Shown: positions 45,840 to 55,308 of the stretch, in pieces
How the letters are laid out: every line of letters begins with the position of its first letter
Numbering within the stretch: position 1 is the stretch's first letter
Source of the DNA: Paenibacillus montaniterrae
GTDB taxonomy: Bacteria; Bacillota; Bacilli; Paenibacillales; Paenibacillaceae
Direction of reading: 5' to 3'
NCBI RefSeq assembly: GCF_018403185.1
Contig: NZ_BOSE01000003.1
Coordinates: 248,001-312,000, forward strand
DNA length: 64,000 nt
Translations under genes and position numbers: made by a program
Notes under the pieces: generated by a model
Seen by the model: only the letters and a program-made list of their open reading frames with translations
Database searches by the model: none
What the model was told of the DNA's origin: nothing

Positions 45840-46850
45840 ATGAAGCTTGATTCTGAACAAGAGCAAAAGCAGGACGGGAATAATCCTCCCTTGCATGCTC
45901 ATAAGCAAGCAGCAGAGATGATTCACCAACAACATGACACATCCTATAAGTTTTTGTTATCAAGCAAAAGACTGTTTGTACAGCTTCTTAATACTTTTAT
46001 TCAAAGAAGCTGGGCGAAAGAAATCGTGGAGGATCAAGTAGAGCAAATTCCACATTCGTTCGTACTGCAGGACTTTAAGCGGCAAGAAGCAGATATCGTA
46101 TACCGAGCAGAAGTGAAGGGCCAGGAGGTTTTGTTTTACGTACTGGTGGAGTTACAATCAAGCGTCGATCATCGTATGCCGTATCGGCTGCTATTGTATC
46201 AGGTGGAAATATGGCGTTACTGGCTCAGTAATCAAGTAGATGGCATGAAAAACCGTAAAAGCTTTAGCTTGCCGCCGATTGTACCAATTGTGTTGTACAA
46301 CGGCAAGAAGAACTGGACGGCAAAACGAAGGTTTCGTCAGTTGCTTGAAAATGAAGATATGTTTGACACAGAGCTAATGAGCTTTGAATACTTATTACTT
46401 GATGTTGCAAGCTACACAGAAGAAGAACTGCTGTCATTATCCAATACATTAAGCGCCGTATTCTTGCTTGACAAGGCAAAGGATCAAAAGCAATTACGCA
46501 TATATCTTTCTAAGCTGATGAAAACGATTCGTCAAATGCAAGAAGAAGATCAGCAAAGGTTTGTCGCTTGGATGAGCAATATGCTGCGAACCAAGCTGCC
46601 TGAAAATGATCTGGTTGTCCAACAATTGATAAATGATATGAAGGGAGAGGAAAAGATTATGGGATTGGAAAAGGTACTTGATGACATGATTAAACAAGGC
46701 AAGGAAGAAGGTTACCAAATAGGTGAAGAACAGACACTAGAGAAAATTGCAACTCGATTGCTTGCCGAGAACATTGATGATGAAACGATTTCCCGCGTAA
46801 CCGGATACCCTCTCGAAAAAATCGAACAACTGCGCAAGAAGTCCCGTTAA
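45840..46850 (+). CDS. Rpn-family recombination-promoting nuclease / transposase_31-like protein
   Basis: The 336-residue protein has the PD-(D/E)xK-type core of Rpn/YhgA proteins: SYKFLLSSKRLFVQLLNTF, then EADIVYRAEVKG (Asp) and YVLVELQSSVDHRMPYRLL (Glu-x-Gln), with IVPIVLYNGKKNWT near residue 142. Such proteins promote RecA-independent recombination and are expanded in many bacteria. A C-terminal region (about 280-336) is repetitive in charge. It stands alone between nagZ and the palindromic element at 46945. GAAAGAGGTG precedes the start. Confidence 0.85.
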   Translation: MKLDSEQEQKQDGNNPPLHAHKQAAEMIHQQHDTSYKFLLSSKRLFVQLLNTFIQRSWAKEIVEDQVEQIPHSFVLQDFKRQEADIVYRAEVKGQEVLFYVLVELQSSVDHRMPYRLLLYQVEIWRYWLSNQVDGMKNRKSFSLPPIVPIVLYNGKKNWTAKRRFRQLLENEDMFDTELMSFEYLLLDVASYTEEELLSLSNTLSAVFLLDKAKDQKQLRIYLSKLMKTIRQMQEEDQQRFVAWMSNMLRTKLPENDLVVQQLINDMKGEEKIMGLEKVLDDMIKQGKEEGYQIGEEQTLEKIATRLLAENIDDETISRVTGYPLEKIEQLRKKSR

Positions 46851-46944
46851 ATTAAAGAACTAGGACGCTTTACATTTCGTAAAGCATTCGGGACTTTGTT
46901 GTTTTGAGGTGGGTTTTGTCCAAGCCTCATTTTTTTAGCGGCTG

Positions 46945-47111
46945 TTAGGGCGTGTCTGAGAACTCCGAAGCCAGCCCATTTTGCCGAATTTTCGTTCCAT
47001 GCAAGGCGCGTTTGGGAAGGCGTACCGGGCGTACGTCAAGCAAACGGAACGAAGCAGGGGGCGAAAAGGCGGTGAAAGGGGCCCCTGAGCGGGTTTTCAG
47101 ACACGCCCTAA
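46945..47111. mobile_element. MITE-like palindromic element between convergent genes
   Basis: The ends TTAGGGCGTGTCTGAGAAC and GTTTTCAGACACGCCCTAA are inverted repeats with one mismatch in 19 bases. The 167-base element encodes nothing and contains GGGGCCCC near its right side. It sits between the convergent Rpn and MATE genes. The MATE stop codon (TAG) is made by the right end of the element. It resembles a small non-autonomous element or a repetitive extragenic palindrome. Confidence 0.75.
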
Positions 47112-48499
47112 ACTAGCTTATGCTGATACCATTTGTCTCCTCTAAATCTTAAGTAGAAGATAAGACCGCGTACGCCCCATTCTGCTACCATAGCAATCCA
47201 AATCCCCATGACTCCCATTTGCAGCATAATGCCCAATACATAACCTACGCCGATCCGGAAGAGCCACATTGAAAGCAAGGAGGAAATCGACGTAAATGTA
47301 GAATCGCCTGCTGCGCGCAGCGCCGAAGGCAACACAAAGCTGATCGACCATACAAGCGGCTGCGCTATGGAAATAAGCAGAATCAGCTCGAAAATACTAG
47401 GCACGATTTCATCTGGCGGCGAGTACAGCCCAACGAGAAGCGGGAACATTGCCAGCAGTACAATCGTAATGAACACAAAGAACAAGCTGGACAGCCATAG
47501 AAATGAGCGAATGAATTTTCGCGCATCGTCAATTTCACGTCTACCGATGCATTGACCAACAACAGTAACGATAGCAACGCTTAATGTGCTGCCGCCAATT
47601 TGAAATAGCATGGACAATGAATTGCTGATCGCATTAACTGTAATAGACAGCGTACCGAGCTGAACGATAAAGGCTTGCGTTAACAGTTTGCCTCCATTGA
47701 AAAACATTTGCTCCGCGGCAAATGGGATGCCGATAAACATAATCTTTTTAAGCAATGAAAATTTCAGCTTTAAGAGATCACGAAGCTGAACATGCAAGGT
47801 GTGATTAATTTTAAATAAGTAAAAAAGAGCAGCTGCCGCGCCCAGTATTCGTGCTGCGATATAGGAAATCGCCAGTCCCACCACGCCCATATCGAATACG
47901 GCAACAAACAGAATATTTAATAGGAAGTAAGTCAAATTCAGGATTACCGACAGCATAAGACAAGCTTTTGTTTCAGAAACACCTCGTAGCACACCAACTA
48001 CAGCTTGGTATACCGCAAAAAAAGGATAAGAAATGCTGCTGCCAATTAGAAACAGCTTGGCATTTTCAAATACATCGGCTTCAGCGCTGCCGAACAGCAG
48101 GCCTAACAGCTGTGAATGAAACAAAATAATTAGGATGCACAGCGCTAACGAAAGCGCGGCTACTGCCGAGATCGCTTGCGCTGCAGCATTTGAGGCTTGC
48201 TGCGGATTTCTGCTTCCAGTATATTGCGCGACAATGACAGTACCACCTGTTGCAATTGCAATAAATAAGCTCACGATAAAAATATTGAGCGAATCGACAA
48301 CGCTTACCGCACTAACCGCAGCTACGCCCGAAGTACTAATCATAGCTGTATTAAGAATGCTAATGAGTACAATAAAGGCCGAGTCTACAAAAATAGGGAT
48401 AATTAGTGAAAAAATTTGTTTGGCACTTATCGACTTCCCGCTAAAATAGCGATTTACGAAAGAAGCAGCACTCATTTTCATACTTGAAGTTAGTTTCAT
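47108..48499 (-). CDS. MATE-family efflux transporter
   Basis: The 463-residue protein has twelve predicted membrane spans and the two-lobe repeat of MATE transporters. Examples are LIIPIFVDSAFIVLISILN in the first half and GIPFAAEQMFFNGGKLLTQ at the start of the second. It exports drugs or cationic metabolites in exchange for Na+ or H+. The N-terminus is cytoplasmic. Its final codon is followed by TAG from the palindromic element at 46945-47111. The gene is divergent from the serine hydrolase gene, 240 bases away. Confidence 0.92.
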   Translation of the reverse strand: MKLTSSMKMSAASFVNRYFSGKSISAKQIFSLIIPIFVDSAFIVLISILNTAMISTSGVAAVSAVSVVDSLNIFIVSLFIAIATGGTVIVAQYTGSRNPQQASNAAAQAISAVAALSLALCILIILFHSQLLGLLFGSAEADVFENAKLFLIGSSISYPFFAVYQAVVGVLRGVSETKACLMLSVILNLTYFLLNILFVAVFDMGVVGLAISYIAARILGAAAALFYLFKINHTLHVQLRDLLKLKFSLLKKIMFIGIPFAAEQMFFNGGKLLTQAFIVQLGTLSITVNAISNSLSMLFQIGGSTLSVAIVTVVGQCIGRREIDDARKFIRSFLWLSSLFFVFITIVLLAMFPLLVGLYSPPDEIVPSIFELILLISIAQPLVWSISFVLPSALRAAGDSTFTSISSLLSMWLFRIGVGYVLGIMLQMGVMGIWIAMVAEWGVRGLIFYLRFRGDKWYQHKLV

Positions 48500-48667
48500 A
48501 TTAGCACCATCTTGTCTCAGCTAAACTGTGATTTAGGAAACGTATTATTGTTCATTATAGCATTGTTAATTAGTGCGCACATTTTGCTTTCATTAAGAAA
48601 AGATCAGTAAACCGCTGAATAATAACTCAATACAGTGAAAAACGATCAAAATTCCCCTTTTTTGTTA

Positions 48668-48687
48668 CCGTAAAGCTGTTTTTACGG
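48668..48687. promoter_or_regulatory. Inverted repeat before the serine hydrolase gene
   Basis: CCGTAAA and TTTACGG are perfect 7-bp arms with a 6-base spacer. The site lies 54 bases before ATG 48741 in the 240-base divergent region. An operator is possible, but no regulator gene is adjacent. Confidence 0.4.
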
Positions 48688-48740
48688 CTTGTTTATGTTC
48701 ATAATAAGGTAATACAAAAATACAGTAAGGAATGACTGAA

Positions 48741-49643
48741 ATGCTGGTGTCTCAACTTAATAAAGCGCTTGAGCAGGCTAAGGTTTCAAGCTGCCTCGTT
48801 CATGCCGAGGGCAAGCTCGTTTATCATTATGAGCAATCGCCAAATGTGTCACATGCTTTAATGCCGATTAATTCATGCACAAAAAGCATCGTCTCGGCAC
48901 TCTATTGCATCGGATTGCAGCGAGGCTTGCTGCCGCGGCCGGAGGAGAAGATCTCGCAATTTTTTCCTGAATTGCAGCATGCGGCTGATCAGCGTAAGCG
49001 ATCGATTACGGTGGAGCATTTACTGACGCTGACAGCAGGCTTCACCTGGCAGGAGTTTGGCGGGACGAATCATTTTCCGCGCATGACAAGAACAGAGGAC
49101 TGGATTGATTTTGTATTGCAGCAGCCGCTGCGCTATGCACCAGGCGAGATATGGACCTACAATTCCGGGATTTCGCAGCTGCTGGCAAGCTTGATTGAAC
49201 GGGCCAGCGGACGGAGCCTGGCGTCGCTTGCCGAGGAATATTTGTTTCATCCGCTCGATATTGCAGACTATCGCTGGAAGCAAACTCCACAGGGCGAATA
49301 TACTGGCGGCTTTGGCATGGAGCTGACCGCGCACGATATGCTTAAATTCGGCTTGCTTTATTTGCAGCAAGGTCTATGGCAAAACAAGCAGGTTATTTCA
49401 TCGGAGCTTTGCATTGCTTCCACAACAGCTCACATTGAAGTAGAGGAGCCTGAACGCGGCCAATACGGCTGGCATTGGTGGTGCGAGCAGGAAGAGCAAA
49501 ACCCTTACTATTATGCGCGCGGCTATGGCGGGCAGTTTATTATTGTTGTTCCCAAGTTGCAGCTTGTAGTTGTATTTACCCGCAATCAAAAGCATAAGAC
49601 AACCTCGCCGCTATTAATATTCCGCAATCTGCTTCACCGATAG
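48741..49643 (+). CDS. Beta-lactamase-fold serine hydrolase
   Basis: The 300-residue protein has the active-site triad of class C beta-lactamase-like and penicillin-binding-like hydrolases: SxxK at 45-48 (SCTK), YNS in WTYNSGISQLL (near 136) and GYGG near 256 in place of KTG. There is no signal peptide, so it is probably cytoplasmic, as in esterase/DD-peptidase-like members of the family. ATG 48741 has AAGGA at proper distance; ATG 48732 is too close. It is followed by an MFS pump gene after about 100 bases, but the link is unclear. Confidence 0.88.
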   Translation: MLVSQLNKALEQAKVSSCLVHAEGKLVYHYEQSPNVSHALMPINSCTKSIVSALYCIGLQRGLLPRPEEKISQFFPELQHAADQRKRSITVEHLLTLTAGFTWQEFGGTNHFPRMTRTEDWIDFVLQQPLRYAPGEIWTYNSGISQLLASLIERASGRSLASLAEEYLFHPLDIADYRWKQTPQGEYTGGFGMELTAHDMLKFGLLYLQQGLWQNKQVISSELCIASTTAHIEVEEPERGQYGWHWWCEQEEQNPYYYARGYGGQFIIVVPKLQLVVVFTRNQKHKTTSPLLIFRNLLHR

Positions 49644-49746
49644 TCGCTTTCTTTGGGGATTATAGCAAATTTGCTGCTTGCTGCTCATATATATGAAGCA
49701 TTGCATTAAGCTGCTGTAATTTGGACGAAGAAAGGGGCTGCTTGTC

Positions 49747-50928
49747 GTGGGAGCTGGAACACAAGCTTATGGCAAAATGACGCTGCTCTTGGTTAGCGGT
49801 GCGCTGCTGGTGCTTTCCGCTTTGTATTTCACAGTACCGATTATTGCAACAATTAGCGAAGAATTTGCTGTTACACCGGGCAAAGCAGCATTAGCGGGGG
49901 CTGTCTTTTCCATTTGCTTTGCCCTTGGTTGTCTGGTTTATGGTCCGCTTTCCTCACGGCTCGGTCGCAAGCGGGTTATGGTAGCGGGATTGATAGGCTT
50001 GTCGTTTGCAACATTGCTCACCTGCCTCGTTGGGCAGTTTCATTGGCTGCTTATTTTACGCGGCTTGCAAGGGGCGACTGCATCAACCTTTTCGCCAGTA
50101 GCACTTACTTATGCAGGCGAAATGTTTCCTGCTGACCGCAGAGTGACAGTTATCGGCTTTATTAGCACAGGCTTTCTGCTTTCCGGCATTGTTGGCCAGG
50201 TGCTGGCAAGCGCACTAACCTATTGGAGCGGCTGGCAGGCGGTGTTTTTGTTGTTTGGTATTTTCTATGGCGTGCTGGCAGCCTGCTTTCTGCTGTGGCT
50301 GCCTGAAGCGCCGCGAGCCAGAAAGCAGGCATTGCATCTTGGCGCTTCACTTGCTGCAATTGCGAAAAATCGCAGCCTGTTATGCTGTTACATCATTACA
50401 GTGACTGTACTGCTTAGCTTTGTTGGTGCATACAGTGCGCTTGCCTTCTATTTAACCGAGCCGCCCTTTTCCTTAAGCTTTATGCAAATCGTTGCGATTC
50501 GCGCTGCGGGCATTGTCGGTATGGCGCTTTGTCTTTTTGCCGGCAGGCTGTGCCGCCGCTTTGGCATGGCAGCGATTATTCGAGCCGGCTTGCTGCTGGC
50601 GATTATCGGCCTGCTGCTGCTTGGAATGGTACAGACGGTCGTTATGTATACGCTGGCCAGCGTCGTATTTGTTGCCGGCATAGCACTCATTGTCCCTTCA
50701 TTGATCGCAATCATCGGCGAGCTTGGCGGTACGAGCAGGGCTCTGGCAACCTCACTCTATACCTTTATATTATTTATCGGAGCTTCGCTAGGTCCTGTGC
50801 TTGCTATGCAGGTGCTTGAGTGGCAGCTTACTGTAACGGTATTCCATTTGCTTGCCGTTGTGCTAATAATCAGTCTGCTTGCATCCACATTGATTAAGCA
50901 GCCAGCAATAAGCGGGCAGGAAAATTGA
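49747..50928 (+). CDS. MFS transporter, DHA1-type drug efflux
   Basis: The 393-residue protein has twelve spans and the MFS loop 2-3 motif in GPLSSRLGRKRVMVAG (residues 61-76). Motif C-like glycines occur in GFISTGFLLSGIVGQVLASAL. It resembles YbcL/YnfM-type exporters of the DHA1 group. The start is GTG 49747 with AAAGGGG upstream. A bidirectional terminator closes it against the convergent superoxide dismutase gene. Confidence 0.88.
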   Translation: MGAGTQAYGKMTLLLVSGALLVLSALYFTVPIIATISEEFAVTPGKAALAGAVFSICFALGCLVYGPLSSRLGRKRVMVAGLIGLSFATLLTCLVGQFHWLLILRGLQGATASTFSPVALTYAGEMFPADRRVTVIGFISTGFLLSGIVGQVLASALTYWSGWQAVFLLFGIFYGVLAACFLLWLPEAPRARKQALHLGASLAAIAKNRSLLCCYIITVTVLLSFVGAYSALAFYLTEPPFSLSFMQIVAIRAAGIVGMALCLFAGRLCRRFGMAAIIRAGLLLAIIGLLLLGMVQTVVMYTLASVVFVAGIALIVPSLIAIIGELGGTSRALATSLYTFILFIGASLGPVLAMQVLEWQLTVTVFHLLAVVLIISLLASTLIKQPAISGQEN

Positions 50929-50948
50929 ACTGAAGGCTTGAGAGGCAT

Positions 50949-50999
50949 AAAAAAGCTCATCTGAAGTGCGCAAAGCAGCGCCTTTCAGATGAGCTTTTT
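50949..50999. terminator. Bidirectional terminator
   Basis: AAAAAGCTCATCTGAA and TTCAGATGAGCTTTTT are perfect inverted repeats with A/T runs on both sides and extra pairing in the loop (GTGCGC/GCGCC). It serves the convergent MFS and superoxide dismutase genes. Confidence 0.92.
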
Positions 51000-51002
51000 G
51001 CA

Positions 51003-51527
51003 TTATTGAGGAGAGCTGATTACACCGCAGGCAATACGCGCACCGGAATTGCCTGCCGGATCGGTGACATAATCATCGGGCGCAGCGTGAATGACAAGGG
51101 AAGCTCCTTGCTTGCCGCGCAAGGAATTTGCTTTTCCTTTTTTCAGCGTTACATTATCGGTTACTAACATGACATCAACAGTTCCATCTTCTGCTACGGC
51201 GAGATTAGGCAAATCGCCACTATGGAAGCCCTTCGGATTGTCAAAGCCATGATGCTTGGCAGTAGGGTTGAAGTGCTCGCCTGCTGTTTTGAACTCTGGC
51301 GGCTCACAAATTCCTTTTTCATGAATGTGAATGCCATGCTCCCCTGGTGTTAGCTGCTTAGCTTTAACATGTATCGTTACATTTTTTCCATCCTGAATAA
51401 ATGTGGCTTGTCCAATCGTTGCTCCCTCGCTATTCACAATAGGAACAGTAAGCGGGCGCTCTGCCGCAAAGGTTGTTGGTACAAGTAAAGCAAGGGCCAA
51501 GCTTAGGCCGATTATAATCTTTTTCAT
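51003..51527 (-). CDS. Secreted Cu/Zn superoxide dismutase family protein
   Basis: The 174-residue protein has an N-terminal signal peptide (MKKIIIGLSLALALLVPTTF) with a likely cut after FAA. All metal ligands of the family appear present: the paired His in EHGIHIHEKG, His in GEHFNPTAKHHG, HSGDLPN with the zinc Asp and His near 146 in SLVIHAAPDDY. The two Cys (GICEPP and ARIACGVI) can form the usual disulfide. It would remove extracellular superoxide. ATG 51527 follows AGGAGGA on its strand. Confidence 0.93.
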   Translation of the reverse strand: MKKIIIGLSLALALLVPTTFAAERPLTVPIVNSEGATIGQATFIQDGKNVTIHVKAKQLTPGEHGIHIHEKGICEPPEFKTAGEHFNPTAKHHGFDNPKGFHSGDLPNLAVAEDGTVDVMLVTDNVTLKKGKANSLRGKQGASLVIHAAPDDYVTDPAGNSGARIACGVISSPQ

Positions 51528-51660
51528 GCTGTCCTCCTGGTCGCTTGATAGAGTGTATATAGGTAGCTTGTACATTTTACCAAGGAATTATGCAAAATGC
51601 CTTTGGAATATCAGTGGGTAATTTTATGGTAGTTAACATAACATAAACTCTCGGGATATC

Positions 51661-51694
51661 CGAACATTCCAGTAGGACTTATGCTAAATGTTCG
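51661..51694. promoter_or_regulatory. Inverted repeat in the sod / ATP-grasp divergent region
   Basis: CGAACATT (51661-51668) and AATGTTCG (51687-51694) are perfect 8-bp arms with an 18-base spacer. They lie just upstream of the promoter at 51713. The pattern could be a regulator site or a weak hairpin. The rest of this 302-base gap shows no gene. Confidence 0.4.
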
Positions 51695-51712
51695 AGAATA
51701 TTGGAAGGTAAG

Positions 51713-51742
51713 TTGACATATTATAGCTATAAGTAGTAAAAT
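51713..51742 (+). promoter_or_regulatory. Promoter of the ATP-grasp operon
   Basis: A perfect -35 TTGACA (51713-51718) and a -10 TAAAAT (51737-51742) are spaced by 18 bases. They lie about 90 bases before the ATP-grasp start codon. Confidence 0.6.
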
Positions 51743-51829
51743 TAAGGCAATAATCTGAATTTTAAGAAAGAAAACCTAACATTAATCATTGCGGCATAAT
51801 TCAGGTTCAATACTCAGGAGGTGGTCGAG

Positions 51830-53272
51830 ATGTCTACGGCCAAAAGGAAACAATTGTTTTCTTATGATTCACAGTCGTTTTATGATGAGATGTTCGATAG
51901 CATTGGAGGAATACGAGACCATTATCAATCCATTTATGCGCAGTTTGCAAAGATGAGTCCGTCAAATCAGGCAGCGAGACAGCAGGCGCTGCAGCAGCGA
52001 ATGATTGAAGAAGGCATTACGTTCACTCTCTATCGGCCTGATCAAAGCGAGCCTCTTGAGCGAACGATTCCATTTGATTATATTCCTCGCGTGATCGCTG
52101 CCACGGAATGGGACAAGGTTGACCGCGGCTTGCGCCAACGGGTACAGGCGCTAAATGCGTTCATTCATGATATTTACCATAATCAGCACATTGTGAAGGA
52201 TGGCGTCATGCCTCGCAGATTAATTGTATCAAATACGTATTACCGTCCTGAAATGGTATCGCTTGAGGTGCCGGGAGGCGTATATATTACAGCCTCGGGA
52301 ATTGATTTGATTCGCGACGAGCAGGGCGACTACTACGTGCTGGAGGATAATTTGCGATCACCATCCGGCTTTTCCTATTTATTTAAAGGGAGAGCCTTAA
52401 TGCGCGAGCTGTTCCATGATTTGTACTTGAAAAATTCTGTTGTTGATATCGAGCGCAGCTTAAATGCATTTTTAAGCTCCTTGCGCAGTCTCGCGCCAAG
52501 CGGAAAGCGAGATCCTGTCATCGCCTTGCTTAGTCCCGGCGCTTACAATTCCGCTTATTTTGAGCATACGTTTTTGGCGCAGCAAATGGGGATTTACCTG
52601 GTTGAGGGTAGGGATTTGGTCTATAAGGATCATAAAATTTATGTTCGCAGTCTGGATGGCTTGCGCCAGGTAGATGTGATTTATCGCAGAATCGACGATG
52701 ATTTTCTTGATCCGCTTGCGTTCAATCCGAGCTCGCTGCTTGGCGTTCCCGGTTTAATGAACGCCTATCGCGCGGGCAATGTAGCAATTGCCAACGCGCC
52801 AGGAACTGGTGTAGCGGATGATAAGGCGATCTATGCTTACGTGCCGGATATGATCCGCTACTATTTGCACGAAGAGCCGATTTTGAACAATGTGCCGACC
52901 TATATATTAGAGCGGGAGCAGGATCGAGAGTATGTGCTTGACCATTTAAGAGAATTGGTGGTGAAGGAAACCTCTTTGTCCGGCGGCTATGGCATGCTGA
53001 TTGGACCAGCGGCTACGGAGCAGGAAATTGCGCAGTTTAGAAAAGCGATTCAAGCCAATCCGTCGCGTTATGTTGCGCAAAAGACGATGAAGCTGTCCAC
53101 TGCGCCTATTATGAGCAATGGAGCGATGGCGCCTCGACATATTGATTTGCGCGGCTTTGTGTTAAAAGGGACGGAAACGCATGTCATACCGGGGGGACTG
53201 ACGCGAGTAGCGCTTGTGGAAGGCTCGTTGGTCGTCAATTCCTCGCAAGGCGGCGGAGTCAAGGATACATAG
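51830..53272 (+). CDS. Circularly permuted ATP-grasp type 2 protein
   Basis: The 480-residue protein belongs to the circularly permuted ATP-grasp group (former DUF404/DUF407), with YRPEMVSLEVPGGVYITASGI near residue 145, DYYVLEDNLRSPSGFSY (metal/ATP-binding Glu-Asp) and GGYGMLIGPAA near 390. Such proteins are thought to ligate amino acids or peptides with ATP. The next two genes encode an alpha-E protein and a transglutaminase-like protease, the well-known partner set described by comparative genomics (Iyer and Aravind). ATG 51830 fits AGGAGGTGG; GTG 51821 overlaps it. Substrate is unknown. Confidence 0.92.
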   Translation: MSTAKRKQLFSYDSQSFYDEMFDSIGGIRDHYQSIYAQFAKMSPSNQAARQQALQQRMIEEGITFTLYRPDQSEPLERTIPFDYIPRVIAATEWDKVDRGLRQRVQALNAFIHDIYHNQHIVKDGVMPRRLIVSNTYYRPEMVSLEVPGGVYITASGIDLIRDEQGDYYVLEDNLRSPSGFSYLFKGRALMRELFHDLYLKNSVVDIERSLNAFLSSLRSLAPSGKRDPVIALLSPGAYNSAYFEHTFLAQQMGIYLVEGRDLVYKDHKIYVRSLDGLRQVDVIYRRIDDDFLDPLAFNPSSLLGVPGLMNAYRAGNVAIANAPGTGVADDKAIYAYVPDMIRYYLHEEPILNNVPTYILEREQDREYVLDHLRELVVKETSLSGGYGMLIGPAATEQEIAQFRKAIQANPSRYVAQKTMKLSTAPIMSNGAMAPRHIDLRGFVLKGTETHVIPGGLTRVALVEGSLVVNSSQGGGVKDT

Positions 53273-53327
53273 GTGCTGAGATGATTGTTTCAAGCTGAAT
53301 GATGAAGGATGAGTTGGAGGGATGAAT

Positions 53328-54311
53328 ATGCTGAATCGAACGGCAGAAGCTTTATTTTGGATAGGGAGATATTTGGAGCGCGCTGAAAATCATGCGAGAT
53401 TGATTGATGTTTACTATCATTCACAGCAGGATGAATATTTGAAAAGCGAGGAGCTTGCCGCAGATCAGCATAGCGACAAATGGAAGCGCATGGTCGAGGC
53501 GCTCGGCAGCCGGGCATCCTTCGAGCAGGTATACGGCCACTACAAAGAGCAAACCGTATTTTTTTATATTACGCTCGATCGCGACAATCCGAATTCGCTA
53601 GTTTCCTGCATCAACCATGCGCGCGACAATTTGCGAACGCTGCGCGAGCAGGCGCCAACGGAAATGTGGGAGGTGCTCAACGGCTTTTATTTGTGGCTGC
53701 GTGAGCAGCGCAGCGATGGCGTGCTAAAGGAATCGCCGCATCAATTTCTTTCGCAAATTAAAAACTGGTGCAATATGTTTTATGGCTGCGCTTATTCTGT
53801 CATGCCGCGCCAAAACGAATGGTATTTTATCGAGTGCGGACGGTATTTGGAGCGTGCGGAGAATACGCTGCGCATTTTGCATGCGGTACAGCCGTCGTTA
53901 GCCGCCAATGCAGCTTCCAGCTCGGAATCGTATATGTATTTACAGGCCGTATTGAAGTCGATGAGCGGCTATCAGGCGTATCGCCGCGTTTATGCCGACA
54001 GCATTTCGGTTGAGCGGATTTTGGAGTTTGTTATTCTCAACCCAAGCTTCCCGCGCTCTGTGCATTATGCTTTTCACCAGCTGATTGAGCATATCCGTTC
54101 GCTGGAGCTCAATGACAAGTCGTTGAAAATCGCCCATGAACGCATCGTTCGTCAAATTAGCAAGCTGATCGCCGAGCTGGATTGCATTGAGGTAGCTGAG
54201 CTAACCTGTGAAACGAAGGATGAGCTGACCAACCGTTTGCTGCAATCGTGCAGCTGGATCGGGAGCGAGCTTGGCAAAACATTTTTTCTTGTCGGGGAGG
54301 TTAGCGCATGA
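53328..54311 (+). CDS. Alpha-E domain protein (DUF403)
   Basis: The 327-residue, all-helical protein starts LNRTAEALFWIGRYLERAEN, the signature of the alpha-E family, and repeats the pattern in ECGRYLERAENTLRIL near residue 170. The family has no known enzymatic activity and always accompanies permuted ATP-grasp and transglutaminase genes. ATG 53328 has GGAGGG at suitable distance. Its stop overlaps the next start by 4 bases, so the last two genes are coupled. Confidence 0.92.
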   Translation: MLNRTAEALFWIGRYLERAENHARLIDVYYHSQQDEYLKSEELAADQHSDKWKRMVEALGSRASFEQVYGHYKEQTVFFYITLDRDNPNSLVSCINHARDNLRTLREQAPTEMWEVLNGFYLWLREQRSDGVLKESPHQFLSQIKNWCNMFYGCAYSVMPRQNEWYFIECGRYLERAENTLRILHAVQPSLAANAASSSESYMYLQAVLKSMSGYQAYRRVYADSISVERILEFVILNPSFPRSVHYAFHQLIEHIRSLELNDKSLKIAHERIVRQISKLIAELDCIEVAELTCETKDELTNRLLQSCSWIGSELGKTFFLVGEVSA

Positions 54312-55234
54312 AGCTGAAAATCAGTCATATTACGAAGTATCAGTACGCGCAGGAGGTTTCGGACAGTGTCAATGAAATTCGTTTGACCCCCGTTACGAAT
54401 GAGCGCCAATCCTGCTACAACCATAGCATCGCGATTGAGCCCAATGCTTCGCTATTTGCATATGAGGACAGCTTTGGCAATCGCGTTCATGCTTTTTCAG
54501 TCAATCATCCGCATCGTGAGCTAACGATTAAAACCTCAATGATTGTCGTGACCACCGAGCCGTTTACTCTGGACGACAAAAAAAAGCTGCAAAGTCTAAA
54601 GCCGAGCGAGGCTTGGGAAAAGCTGCAGTCCGAGAAGCTGATAGATCGCTTTATTGAGTTTTTGTTGCCCACTGCTTATACAGAAATAACAAATGAAATA
54701 CACAAGCTGATGAATGAAATTCCGAGGCTGAGCGTTATTTCAGGAGAAGCGGGCAAGCGGGGAGCAGCAGTGCCTGCGTCCTCAGTCTATGAATGGGTGG
54801 ATGCGCTGTGCAACTATATTCGCACAAACTTTATTTATGACCCGGAAGCAACAACAGTCAGCACCAAGGCCTATGAGCTGATCGCCAAGCAGCGCGGCGT
54901 ATGTCAGGACTTTGCCCATTTGATGATCGCGGTCTGCCGGGCGCAAGGAATTCCAGCGCGCTACGTGAGCGGCTATCATTTTGTAGGCGATCTGCAAGGG
55001 GGAGCGGCCGATTTCGAGCAAGCATCGCATGCCTGGGTCGAGGCATACGTGCCTGAGCTTGGCTGGTGCTCCTTCGATCCTACCAACAAAACGGCGTTTG
55101 ATGATCGCTACGTCAAGCTTGGACATGGACGCGATTATTTGGACATCGTCCCCGTCAAAGGCATCTATCGCGGTACCAGCGAGCAGCGGCTTAGTGTAAA
55201 GGTAGATGTGCAGAAGCTCAATAGTGGCGCGTAG
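54308..55234 (+). CDS. Transglutaminase-like cysteine protease/ligase
   Basis: The 308-residue protein has an N-terminal Bact_transglu_N beta domain (residues 1-85, starting LKISHITKYQYAQEVSDSVN) and a transglutaminase core. The core has the catalytic Cys in AKQRGVCQDFAHLMIAV (near residue 200), His in EQASHAWVEAYVPELGW and Asp in CSFDPTNKTAF. It most likely hydrolyses or forms the amide bond made by the ATP-grasp partner. No signal peptide is present, so the reaction is cytoplasmic. Confidence 0.93.
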   Translation: MKLKISHITKYQYAQEVSDSVNEIRLTPVTNERQSCYNHSIAIEPNASLFAYEDSFGNRVHAFSVNHPHRELTIKTSMIVVTTEPFTLDDKKKLQSLKPSEAWEKLQSEKLIDRFIEFLLPTAYTEITNEIHKLMNEIPRLSVISGEAGKRGAAVPASSVYEWVDALCNYIRTNFIYDPEATTVSTKAYELIAKQRGVCQDFAHLMIAVCRAQGIPARYVSGYHFVGDLQGGAADFEQASHAWVEAYVPELGWCSFDPTNKTAFDDRYVKLGHGRDYLDIVPVKGIYRGTSEQRLSVKVDVQKLNSGA

Positions 55235-55308
55235 TGAATTTCAGGCCTTGTCATCGAATTAGTTTATGGCGAAGGAGATGCTACGGCACAAAGTGTTCTT
55301 ACAATCGC

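Noticed and set aside
45840..46850. Active insertion sequence transposase
   Set aside because: The protein is of the Rpn/transposase_31 nuclease type, which lacks a DDE domain. The flanks hold a terminator and a separate palindromic element, but no inverted repeats bound the gene.
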